From positions 105,418 to 169,417 of the forward strand of contig NZ_JHQS01000122.1 in assembly GCF_014843845.1 (NCBI RefSeq): 64,000 bases of DNA, read 5' to 3'. The notes beneath the pieces are model-generated. The model was not told where the DNA came from. It did no database searches and saw only the letters and a program-made list of their open reading frames with translations. The stretch is from Mesorhizobium amorphae (lineage in GTDB: Bacteria; Pseudomonadota; Alphaproteobacteria; Rhizobiales; Rhizobiaceae). A program made the position numbers and the translations under genes. The stretch's first letter is position 1; each line of letters starts with the position of its first letter. Positions 8,445 through 16,044 of the stretch are shown in pieces.

Positions 8445-9568
8445 CAGGCAAGCTCCATCCCGTGCGAAATCGCATTGCCGCTCGCCTGGTCGAAGACATG
8501 CAGGTTCTTCGGGTCGATGCTGACATTGATCGGCGCGCCCAACTCCAGGCGGGTGCGGTCGTGCTCGACCAGGACCAGCGAACCGCCGGCGAAATCGGCG
8601 GCGATATGCGTCTGGTCGCCGAGCCATTGGTTGGCCGAGACTGTGGCCGGCACGCCCTCCTTCGAGCGACGCACCGCATAGGGCCTGACGCCGATCACGA
8701 CGCGTTCGCGGTTGAGCAACTGGTCGCGGACCGGGGCGCTGAAGGCGTCCTTGTCGTAGTCGAGCGAGAGCCCATCGGGCAGCTTGAGACTGATCTTGCC
8801 GGCGGCATTGCCGACATAGGCCTCGAAGACGTTCATCGGCGGTTCGCCGACGAAGGTGCCGGTGAACAAATTGGCCGGCCGCCGTTTGATCATGTCGGGC
8901 GTGTCGAACTGCTGCAGCACGCCGCCTTCCATCACCGCGATACGGTCGGCCAGCGCATTGGCCTCGGTCTGGTCGTGCGTGACCAGGATCGCGGTCAGGC
9001 CGCGCTCCTTGATGAAGTGCTTGATGCGGCCGCGCAGCACGGCGCGCAGCTGCGGCTCGAGCTGGCCCATCGGCTCGTCGAGCAGATGCAGGTCGGCATT
9101 GCGGATCAGCGCCCGGCCGAGGCTGGCGCGCTGCTGCTGGCCGCCGGAGATCGAGCTCGGATAGCGCTCGAGGATGTCCTCGATCTCGAGCAGCTTGGCG
9201 ATGCTGGCGACCTTGGCGTCGACCTCGCTCTTCGGCAGCCGGGCCGCCTTCAGGGCGAAAGCCATGTTTTCGCGCACGGTGAGCGGCGGATAGAGCGAAT
9301 AGCCCTCGAAGGCCATCGCCACATTGCGCTTGACCGGCGCCAGCGTGTGCACCTTGCGGCCGCCGACCGAGATCGCGCCGCGCGAGACCTCCTCGAAGCC
9401 GGCGATCATGCGCAGTGTCGAGGTCTTGCCGCAGCCGGACGAGCCGAGCAGCGCGACGATCTCGCCCTTGGCGATCTCCATCGTCAGGTTCTTGACCGCG
9501 TGCACGCCGCGGTCGATCGGACCGTAGAATTTGTCGACGCCGGAAATGGTGATTGCGCTGGCGCTCAT
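8444..9568 (-). CDS. CUT1-type ABC transporter ATPase B, canonical Walker B and H-loop, altered Q-loop
   Basis: 374 aa MalK/UgpC-type ATPase with a C-terminal TOBE/OB regulatory domain. Walker A GSSGCGKT is at residues 42-49, signature ISGGQ at 140-144, Walker B LLDEP with D164 and E165, and H-loop His198 in THDQ. The Q-loop position reads AFEGY, so the usual Gln is Glu88, and the D-loop is GQLEP rather than SNLDA. The start overlaps the stop of ATPase A (ATGA). Two ATPase genes for one importer is the arrangement of rhizobial GlpS/GlpT glycerol transporters; this pair is likely the heterodimeric motor for polyol uptake. Confidence 0.9.
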   Translation of the reverse strand: MSASAITISGVDKFYGPIDRGVHAVKNLTMEIAKGEIVALLGSSGCGKTSTLRMIAGFEEVSRGAISVGGRKVHTLAPVKRNVAMAFEGYSLYPPLTVRENMAFALKAARLPKSEVDAKVASIAKLLEIEDILERYPSSISGGQQQRASLGRALIRNADLHLLDEPMGQLEPQLRAVLRGRIKHFIKERGLTAILVTHDQTEANALADRIAVMEGGVLQQFDTPDMIKRRPANLFTGTFVGEPPMNVFEAYVGNAAGKISLKLPDGLSLDYDKDAFSAPVRDQLLNRERVVIGVRPYAVRRSKEGVPATVSANQWLGDQTHIAADFAGGSLVLVEHDRTRLELGAPINVSIDPKNLHVFDQASGNAISHGMELA

Positions 9569-10683
9569 GCCGCTTCTCCGCTGCGCAAATTGACGACCTT
9601 GTTGGCGCCGATGCGCTCGCCGCTCGCGTGATCGAACAGAAGCGCGCTTTTGCTGTCGACGGCGATGTGGGCCTTGCCTTCGGCCTGGCCCGGGGCTCCG
9701 GCCGGACGCGAGACCAGGATTTCACGGCCGCGCACGGTGCGCACCAGCGTGACGATCTTTTCGTTGAGCGGCGTCTCGGCCTCGACCGTCACCGGGAAAG
9801 CGCCCGGCGTGGCTTCGCCGACGAAGCTCAGCGCTTCGGGCCGCAGACCGATGACGCAGTCGCGCCCGACTGCCGCCTCGAAGGCGCCGGCGAGATGGAC
9901 CTGCACATTAGACAGGCCGACATAGATGCCCTTGGCGTCGCGCGCCGGCTTGACGTCGAGCAGGTTGATGGTCGGGTCGCCGAACAGCCTGGCGATCTCG
10001 ATGTTGGCCGGCTCACGATAGATCTGCTCGGGCGTGCCGAGCTGCCGGATGACGCCTTGCGACATCACGGCGATGCGGTTGCCGAGCGCCATCGCCTCCT
10101 TGTAGTCCTGGGTGACGTAGATGACGGTCGCGCCACGATCGTGCAGCAGCCTTGGCAGTTCGAGCCGCATCTCGAAACGCAATTTGGCGTCGACGTTGCG
10201 CAAGGGATCGTCAAGCAGCAGCAACGGCGGCGAGCCGATCAGAGCGCGGGCAAGTGCCGTGCGCTGCTTCTGGCCGTTGGACAGGGCACGCGGCTTGTGG
10301 CTCAGCACATGATCGATCTTGAGCAATTTGGCGACGCTTTCGACGCCGGCCTTGATCACGCCTTTCGAGGAGTGCCTGGCTTCGAGCGGCGACGCGATGT
10401 TGTCGAAGGCGGTCATGTGGGGGAACAGCGCGAAATTCTGGAACGCCATGCCGACGCCGCGGAACTCGGCATCGACGTCGGTCATGTCCTCGCCGCCGAT
10501 GAGGATCTTACCCTCGTCGGGATCGATGACGCCGGCGACCAGCCGCAGCAGCACCGTCTTGCCGGCGCCGGATGGGCCGAACAGGACCAGCGTCTCGCCA
10601 TCGGCGACAGTCAGCGACAGATCGTCCAGCACGGTCTGGCTCTTGTAGCGCTTGACGACATTTTTCAGTTCGAGGCTTGCCAT
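9565..10683 (-). CDS. CUT1-type ABC transporter ATPase A with degenerate catalytic residues
   Basis: 372 aa. The ATG at 10683 is 5 bp after the permease stop. Walker A GPSGAGKT (residues 36-43) and Q-loop Gln82 are canonical. The signature is LSNGQ (134-138) instead of LSGGQ, the Walker B tail is LLLLDDP with D159 in place of the catalytic Glu, and the H-loop reads TQDYKEA with Gln192 in place of His. A C-terminal TOBE-like domain follows. Alone it should hydrolyse ATP poorly. Paired with ATPase B it would form an asymmetric dimer with one competent and one degenerate site. It resembles GlpS/GlpT of the rhizobial glycerol transporter; which of the two is not resolved. Confidence 0.9.
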   Translation of the reverse strand: MASLELKNVVKRYKSQTVLDDLSLTVADGETLVLFGPSGAGKTVLLRLVAGVIDPDEGKILIGGEDMTDVDAEFRGVGMAFQNFALFPHMTAFDNIASPLEARHSSKGVIKAGVESVAKLLKIDHVLSHKPRALSNGQKQRTALARALIGSPPLLLLDDPLRNVDAKLRFEMRLELPRLLHDRGATVIYVTQDYKEAMALGNRIAVMSQGVIRQLGTPEQIYREPANIEIARLFGDPTINLLDVKPARDAKGIYVGLSNVQVHLAGAFEAAVGRDCVIGLRPEALSFVGEATPGAFPVTVEAETPLNEKIVTLVRTVRGREILVSRPAGAPGQAEGKAHIAVDSKSALLFDHASGERIGANKVVNLRSGEAA

Positions 10684-10688
10684 CGGAC

Positions 10689-11546
10689 CTATCCTTTCAC
10701 GGCGCCGAGCGACAAGCCTTCGACGAGGTAGCGCTGCGCGTAGAGGGCAAGCGCCAGCGTCGGCGTGATCGACAGAACGATCGCCGCCGAGATCTGGCCA
10801 TACTGGATGCCCGACGAGGTGATGAAGGCCAGCGCGCCGACGGTCACCGGCTGCTTGTCGGCGGAAGCCAGCACCAGGGCGAAGACGAAATTGTTCCAGG
10901 CGAAGATGAAGGCGAGCAGGCCGGCGGCCGCAATGCCCGGGCCGGCGAGCGGCAGCGCGATCTTGCGGAAGGTGGCGAACCAGGAATGGCCGCCGATGCG
11001 ATAGGCGTATTCGATGTCGGCCGGGATGTCCTCGAAATAGCCCCGCACGATCCACAGGATCAGCGGCAGGCAGATCAGCTGGTAGACCCAGATCAGGCCG
11101 AAATAGGTGTTGGCGAGCCCGAGCTTCTGGAAGTAGAGCGTCAGCGGCAGCAGCACCAGCAGCGCCGGCGCGAAGCGGAAGGACAGCAGCGTGAAGGCGA
11201 TATCCTCAGAGCCGCGGAACTTGTGGCGCGCGAAGGCGTAGGCCGCGGGAACGCCGAGCAGCAGCGCGACGGCAACCGAGGTGACCGACAGGAACACCGA
11301 GTTCCACAGGTTGCGCATGAAGGCGATGTCGAGCGTGCCGGCCGCAGTCATCAGCTTGCCGGTGATCAAAGCGGTGTAGTTGGCCAGCGTCGGCTCGAAG
11401 ACCAGCTGCGGCGGAATGCGCAGGATGGTCTCGTTGGTCTGGAACGACATCATGAAGATCCAGACGATCGGGAACATGAAGAAGATGACGACCAGCGTCA
11501 GCGCTATGCCACGCAGGATGCGTTCGAGAAGCGAGGTGTGTTCCAT
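10689..11546 (-). CDS. ABC transporter permease, MalG type
   Basis: 285 aa inner-membrane protein with about six hydrophobic helices. The first is VVIFFMFPIVWIFMMSF, and a large periplasmic loop follows it. The EAA-type cytoplasmic loop is recognisable around YFEDIPADIEYAYRIGG, the site that docks onto the ATPases, and the C-terminus ends in the usual LSLGAVKG-like tail of MalG permeases. It lies 9 bp downstream of the first permease gene and 5 bp upstream of ATPase A. Substrate is probably a polyol, from the kinase and dehydrogenase genes in the same operon. Confidence 0.9.
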   Translation of the reverse strand: MEHTSLLERILRGIALTLVVIFFMFPIVWIFMMSFQTNETILRIPPQLVFEPTLANYTALITGKLMTAAGTLDIAFMRNLWNSVFLSVTSVAVALLLGVPAAYAFARHKFRGSEDIAFTLLSFRFAPALLVLLPLTLYFQKLGLANTYFGLIWVYQLICLPLILWIVRGYFEDIPADIEYAYRIGGHSWFATFRKIALPLAGPGIAAAGLLAFIFAWNNFVFALVLASADKQPVTVGALAFITSSGIQYGQISAAIVLSITPTLALALYAQRYLVEGLSLGAVKG

Positions 11547-11555
11547 CCCGGCCTC

Positions 11556-12479
11556 CTATGCCTGGCCGCGGGCGCGTTCGCGCAGCCGCAGCCAGTTCTT
11601 GATGAAGATGTTCGACAGGAAATAGGTGATCGCCCACAGGATGATCATCAGCGCCGCCGAGCGGCCGACATTGGTCGACTGGAAGAAGTTGAGATAGGCC
11701 TCGACCTGGAAGACGGTCAACGTGTCGCCGGGACCACCCTGGGTCATCGCGTAGATGATGTCGAACTGCTGGATGGAATCGAGCAGTCGGAACAAGGTCG
11801 CGGTCAGGATATAGGGCATCAGCATCGGCAGCGTGATGCGGAAGAAGACGAAGCTCCTCGGCACACCGTCAAGGGCGGCCGCCTCGAAGGGCTGCGTTGG
11901 CAGGCTGCGCAGCCCGGCCAGCAAAAGGATCATGATGAAGGGCGTGTAGACCCAGATGTCGACCAGCACGACGGTCAACAGCGCCGTCGACGGCGATGAA
12001 GCCCAGCGGAAATCCTGCAGGCCGATGAGGCTGGCAAGGTAGCTCAGCACGCCGAAGCCCGGATTGGTCATCAGCTTCCACATCAGTGCTGCGAGCGCCG
12101 GCGCCGTCATCAGCGGCATCAAAAGCATGATCGAAATGAAATTGTTCAACGTCGAGCGCTTCTGCAGCAGCATGGCGATCGCGAGGCCGAGCAGCAGTTC
12201 GAGCACGACGGTGATGCCGGCATAGAGCAGCGACACCTGCAGCGTGTTCCAGAACTTCGGGTCGGTGAAGAAGGAGATGTAGTTGTCGCCCCAGTTGAAC
12301 TGCCGCGCCCAGGGCTGGCTCAGCCGGTAGCGCTGGAAGGAATAGACCACAGAGGTCAGGAACGGGATCAGGATGCCGATGCAGACCAGCAGGGCCGGCA
12401 GGCTGAGAAGATAGGGCAGAACCCGCTTGCTGATCCTGAAGCCGGAGGGTCTGGCCCTCTGCACTGTCGCCGCAGTCAT
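11556..12479 (-). CDS. ABC transporter permease, MalF/UgpA type
   Basis: 307 aa. The ATG at 12479 (MTAATVQ...) is chosen because upstream in-frame sequence only reads antiparallel to the binding-protein frame and has no membrane segments. Six membrane helices are visible, the first at ISKRVLPYLLSLPALLVC, and the EAA loop reads PTQPFEAAALDGVPRSFVF, a standard MalF docking motif. It forms the transmembrane channel with the MalG-type partner downstream. A 158-bp gap with two stem-loops separates it from the binding-protein gene. Confidence 0.92.
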   Translation of the reverse strand: MTAATVQRARPSGFRISKRVLPYLLSLPALLVCIGILIPFLTSVVYSFQRYRLSQPWARQFNWGDNYISFFTDPKFWNTLQVSLLYAGITVVLELLLGLAIAMLLQKRSTLNNFISIMLLMPLMTAPALAALMWKLMTNPGFGVLSYLASLIGLQDFRWASSPSTALLTVVLVDIWVYTPFIMILLLAGLRSLPTQPFEAAALDGVPRSFVFFRITLPMLMPYILTATLFRLLDSIQQFDIIYAMTQGGPGDTLTVFQVEAYLNFFQSTNVGRSAALMIILWAITYFLSNIFIKNWLRLRERARGQA

Positions 12480-12514
12480 CCGCTGTGCTCCATCATTCCT
12501 GTTGCTTCGCCCTG

Positions 12515-12542
12515 CCGGCCGCCCAGGGAGCCAGGCGGCCGG
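12515..12542 (-). promoter_or_regulatory. Intercistronic stem-loop 2 after the binding-protein gene
   Basis: Perfect 9-bp arms CCGGCCGCC (12515-12523) and GGCGGCCGG (12534-12542) with a 10-nt loop. No T-tract follows in the direction of transcription. It stands between the binding-protein gene and the permease genes, where such structures usually shield the 5' mRNA segment from decay and attenuate downstream expression, giving excess binding protein. Confidence 0.5.
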
Positions 12543-12598
12543 TCGGGCGAATTGGCGACGCCACCGGCGCCACATCGCGAACATGTAACCGACGGTCG

Positions 12599-12627
12599 AG
12601 GCTGGCCCGCCTCGGGCAGGCCAGCCT
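12599..12627 (-). promoter_or_regulatory. Intercistronic stem-loop 1 after the binding-protein gene
   Basis: Arms AGGCTGGCC (12599-12607) and GGCCAGCCT (12619-12627) with an 11-nt loop that could pair further (CCCG/CGGG). It begins about 10 bp beyond the binding-protein stop codon and lacks a T-run, so mRNA stabilisation or partial termination is more likely than full termination. Confidence 0.55.
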
Positions 12628-12637
12628 TCGTCCGATC

Positions 12638-14083
12638 CTAGCCGAGACCAGCTTCCTTGAGCTGACCATTGATGCTCTCGGCCAGCTTGTCGAGGCCTTC
12701 GTCGATCGGCACTTCCTTGGCCACCATCTTCTGCAGCGTCGCCGCCCATTCGGTGGTGAGGTCGAAGAACAGCGGCTGCGCCGTGAACTTGATGCTGGCG
12801 CCCGGTGCCGAAGCATCGAACATCTCGACATAGCCCGGATAGCTCTTGTTCAGCTTCTCGCGGAACACATCGTCCTTCCAGACCGACTGGCGGACCGGAT
12901 TGACGAAGTCCATCTTGGTGGCGCCGAACAGAGCATGCTCCGGTCCGGAGGCCCACTGCATGAAGTACCAGGTGGCGTCCTTGTCCTTGGAGAAGTTGGA
13001 CATCGACAGCGACCAGATCCAGATGTTCGGGGTCGGCGCCTTGGCGGCCGGATTGGCCTTGAAGCCGGCGAAGGCGAGCTTGCCGGCCATCTTGTTGTCG
13101 CCGCCATTCATGAAGTAGCCAAGGATGTCGGCGTCGAAGATCATCGCCGAGGCGCCGGCGCCGAGATCGGTGCCGACCTGGTACCAAGTGTAGGTCGACC
13201 AGTCCTTCGGGCCGCTCTCCTGGATCATCTGCACCCATTGCTTGTGGAAAGCCTTGGATTCGGCGGTGTTCATGGCGGCCGACAGTTTGCCGTCGGCCGA
13301 CACGTTCAGGTCCTTCTGGTCGAAATTGGCGTAGGCCGACAGGAAGCCGGGATGGATCGTCGCCCAGGAGCGCGAGCCGCGCACGCCGATGCCGTAGACG
13401 CCGCCACCGACGTCCTTGGTGAGCTTGGCGGCCGCGGCAACCAGCTCGTCCATGTTGCCGGGCACCTTGACGCCGGCCTTCTCGAACATGCCATGGTTGT
13501 AGGTGATGTTGTTCTGCTCGAAGCCCCACGGAATGCACCACTGCTTGGCATCCTCGGAACCCAGTTCGCCGCCCGGCTTGCCGTTCCAGGCGCAGGAATT
13601 CCTGACGCCAGGCAGGAAGTCGTCCCAGGCATAGTTCGGATTGGTCTTGGCCGGATCCTTGATCCATTCGTTGAGGTCGGTGATCCAGCCGGCCGGGCCG
13701 TAGGTCCAGGTCATGTAGGCACCGGTCATGAAGGCATCATATTCCGGCGAGCTTGCCGACAGCGCCGCGGTGACCTTGTCGAAATAGACGTCTTCCGGGA
13801 AGACGTCATAGACGACGTTCATGCCGGTCAGCTGCTTGAAGTTCTCGAGGTTGGCGATCATTGCATCGGCATAGGGATGCTTGTTGAGCAAGAGCTTGAT
13901 GGTCTTGCCCTTGTGCGACTGCCAGTCGAAATCGGCGGCGAGCGCACGGGTCTGTCCGAAGTTGAGCAGCGTGCCGGCCGTTCCGGCGGCAAGGCCCAGT
14001 GCTCCGAGGCCCCTGATCAGGCCGCGGCGATCGACTTGTCCGCGCATGAACGCGTCGATCAGGTCTTTCTCTTTCTCATACAT
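12638..14083 (-). CDS. Extracellular solute-binding protein, family 1, probable Tat substrate
   Basis: 481 aa. The ATG at 14083 has a strong ribosome binding site (GGAGGAGA at 14091-14098); in-frame codons further upstream lie within that site. The N-terminus carries twin arginines followed by a hydrophobic stretch (DRRGLIRGLGALGLAAG) ending near ALA, suggesting Tat export to the periplasm. The mature part is a typical family-1 binding protein (KHPYADAMIANLENF, YNHGMFEKAGVKVP, aromatic WSLSMSNFSKD). It captures the substrate for the permease/ATPase genes downstream. It is the first structural gene, 45 bp after the eryD-like gene. Polyol specificity is inferred from the operon. Confidence 0.9.
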   Translation of the reverse strand: MYEKEKDLIDAFMRGQVDRRGLIRGLGALGLAAGTAGTLLNFGQTRALAADFDWQSHKGKTIKLLLNKHPYADAMIANLENFKQLTGMNVVYDVFPEDVYFDKVTAALSASSPEYDAFMTGAYMTWTYGPAGWITDLNEWIKDPAKTNPNYAWDDFLPGVRNSCAWNGKPGGELGSEDAKQWCIPWGFEQNNITYNHGMFEKAGVKVPGNMDELVAAAAKLTKDVGGGVYGIGVRGSRSWATIHPGFLSAYANFDQKDLNVSADGKLSAAMNTAESKAFHKQWVQMIQESGPKDWSTYTWYQVGTDLGAGASAMIFDADILGYFMNGGDNKMAGKLAFAGFKANPAAKAPTPNIWIWSLSMSNFSKDKDATWYFMQWASGPEHALFGATKMDFVNPVRQSVWKDDVFREKLNKSYPGYVEMFDASAPGASIKFTAQPLFFDLTTEWAATLQKMVAKEVPIDEGLDKLAESINGQLKEAGLG

Positions 14084-14128
14084 TTTCTCTTCTCCTCCAC
14101 GGGGTAGTTTCAACCAAAGCATTGCCGG

Positions 14129-15103
14129 CTACCCGACCGGCGTCTGTTCCACGAGCGATCGCGCCGTCCGCTCGTCGGTTATCAGGCCCTTCAGATAGCG
14201 GCCCTCCAGCACTGACTTGATGGCACGAACCTTCACCTTGCCGCCGGCGACGGCGACAATCCTGCGATTGGCGATGTCCTCGCGCACCAGCGCCAGCGCC
14301 CGGCTGGACACCGTCGTCGCCACCGGCTTTCCGGCCGCGTCGAAGAAATGGCCGAGCAGTTCGCCGACGGCGCCGTTGCCGCGGGTCTCCTCCATCTCGC
14401 CCTTCTCGATCATGCCGGTGGCGACGAGCGAGGCTTCGCGCTCGGCGGTACCGATGCCGGCGATCAGAAGGTCGGCCGACCGCGCCAGATCGAAGACCTC
14501 GCTGATGCCCTTCTGGCCAAGCAGCACCGTGCGGTCCTCGGCAGTGTTGGCGAACATCGGCACCGGCATGACATAGGCTTCGGCGCCGGTACGCTCGGCC
14601 AGGCGATGGATGACGTCATGCGGGTTGGCCGAGAATTTGCGCGTCAGGCCGCCAAGCAGCGAGACGAAGCGGACCCCGTCGGCCGATATGCGCGGCAGGT
14701 ATTCGACGCAGGCGGCGAGCGTGCGGCCGTGGCCGACGCCGATCAGCGTGCCCTCGCCGCGCTCGATCTCGCGCTTGAGGAACTGCGCGCCGGCAATGCC
14801 CAGAGCTTTCAGCGGCAGGTCCTCGGAATCGAAGTCCGGCACCACCTCGCAATAGTCGAGGCCGTAGCGGCCGGAGAGCTGGTCCTCGAGCGCGACGCAT
14901 TCGGAGACTTCGCCGTCGATATAGACTTTGACCAGCCCTTCCTGGTTGGCCTTGGTGATCAGGCGGTGCGCCTTGAGGCTGGTCAGCCCGAGCCGCTTGG
15001 CAACCTCGGATTGGGTCAGGCCGCCGGCATAGTGGAGCCAGGCGGCGCGGGTCGCCATGCTGGTCTCATCGTCGCGCAGCAGGCCGTTGCCGAACCCAAC
15101 CAT
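14129..15103 (-). CDS. eryD: SorC/DeoR-type regulator, EryD-like
   Basis: 324 aa. An N-terminal helix-turn-helix (HYAGGLTQSEVAKRLGLTSLKAHRLI) is followed by a SorC sugar-binding domain with VGHGRTLAACVEYLP, SLLGGLTRKFSANPHDV and AEAYVMPVPMFANTAEDR. These blocks match what I recall of EryD, the repressor of the Brucella and rhizobial ery operons. The ATG at 15103 follows AGGGTGG; a GTG at 15109 is possible. It heads the transporter/catabolic operon, so autoregulation and control of the whole operon are likely, with a tetritol or its phosphate as inducer by analogy. Confidence 0.88.
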   Translation of the reverse strand: MVGFGNGLLRDDETSMATRAAWLHYAGGLTQSEVAKRLGLTSLKAHRLITKANQEGLVKVYIDGEVSECVALEDQLSGRYGLDYCEVVPDFDSEDLPLKALGIAGAQFLKREIERGEGTLIGVGHGRTLAACVEYLPRISADGVRFVSLLGGLTRKFSANPHDVIHRLAERTGAEAYVMPVPMFANTAEDRTVLLGQKGISEVFDLARSADLLIAGIGTAEREASLVATGMIEKGEMEETRGNGAVGELLGHFFDAAGKPVATTVSSRALALVREDIANRRIVAVAGGKVKVRAIKSVLEGRYLKGLITDERTARSLVEQTPVG

Positions 15104-15113
15104 TTCCACCCTT

Positions 15114-15127
15114 TGATATTTTTATCA
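15114..15127 (-). promoter_or_regulatory. Candidate EryD operator dyad
   Basis: TGATA-TTTT-TATCA is a perfect 5-bp inverted repeat in an AT-rich island directly upstream of the eryD-like start and its ribosome binding site. The position suits autorepression. No second copy was found by eye, so binding is inferred only. Confidence 0.35.
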
Positions 15128-15285
15128 GTTGCTGCAAAATTTTTCACAAGGCTTTGCCGGAGTCAAGCGCCGCGTGTTCAAATCGCGCAAAAGGGTGGCG
15201 GCGGCGACGGGAACCATCACTGCCCCAGCGATGTTGAGAGACGGTAGGGACGCGACGTAGGACGCGGCGCGCCCAGGCCGCCAGG

Positions 15286-16020
15286 GTGGAAACGATGTTC
15301 GAGCCGTTTTGCTGCGAGATGCCGCTTCATCCGACCTGGCCCGACCTTGCCGCGCGGCTTCTGCTCACGCTGCTGGCAGGCGTCCTCATTGGCCTGAACA
15401 GAGAGTCGCGCGGTCGCACCGCCGGGCTTCGAACGACCATCCTGGTTGGCCTTGCGGCTGCCATCGCCATGATCCAGGCCAACATCCTGCTCGACATGGC
15501 GGGCAAGGAGCCGGACACTTTCGGCCGCATGGACGTGCTGCGATTTCCGCTCGGCGTGCTGACCGGCGTCGGCTTCATCGGTGGCGGCGCCATCCTTCGG
15601 CGCGGCGAGCTCGTGACCGGCGTCACCACCGCCGCCACGATGTGGATCATGACGATGATCGGACTGGCGTTTGGCGGTGGCCAGTTCGGCCTGGCGGGGA
15701 TCGCGACGCTGCTCACCCTGGTGACGCTTCAGGCCTTGAGATGGGTCGATCTCCGGATCCCGCGCGACCATCATGCGATCCTGTCAGTCTCCTGGGCAAA
15801 AGGATTGCCGCCCGACCTTCAGGAGATGGTGCGGCCGCTCGGCTACGAGGCGCGCTTTGTCGGCATGGAGCATGACGCCGGCCGCGACCGCTTCGTGTTT
15901 TCCTTCAACCTCGAATGGAAACAGCCCGATGCGATCGAACCCTCGACGGACGTGCTGGCGGTGGTCGGCCAGCACTGCGAGGTCGAGCGCTTTGAACTGG
16001 TCGGCGAGAAAACCACCTGA
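15286..16020 (+). CDS. MgtC/SapB-family membrane protein
   Basis: 244 aa with a GTG start at 15286; an ATG at 15295 preceded by AGGGTGGA is an equally good alternative. The N-terminal half has four hydrophobic helices and the MgtC family blocks LLAGVLIGLNRESRGRTAGLRT (split around an Arg-rich loop) and GVLTGVGFIGGGAILR. The C-terminal soluble part resembles the ACT-like domain of longer MgtC proteins. The family is linked to Mg2+ limitation, acid stress and F-type ATPase modulation. It is divergent from eryD and convergent with the VWA gene, so it appears to be a single-gene unit. Confidence 0.88.
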   Translation: METMFEPFCCEMPLHPTWPDLAARLLLTLLAGVLIGLNRESRGRTAGLRTTILVGLAAAIAMIQANILLDMAGKEPDTFGRMDVLRFPLGVLTGVGFIGGGAILRRGELVTGVTTAATMWIMTMIGLAFGGGQFGLAGIATLLTLVTLQALRWVDLRIPRDHHAILSVSWAKGLPPDLQEMVRPLGYEARFVGMEHDAGRDRFVFSFNLEWKQPDAIEPSTDVLAVVGQHCEVERFELVGEKTT

Positions 16021-16044
16021 CCGCGACCGACGGCCCAATGAACC

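Noticed and set aside
6891..9725. A single 944-codon open frame on the minus strand
   Set aside because: Only the part from 8444 down is the EryA-like kinase; the upstream part is read-through antisense to codon structure inside the ATPase B gene, with no family match.
11556..13667. A 703-codon open frame covering permease and binding-protein region
   Set aside because: The permease begins at 12479; the rest is an out-of-frame shadow of the binding-protein gene, as shown by low-complexity Arg/Gly/Gln-rich translation.
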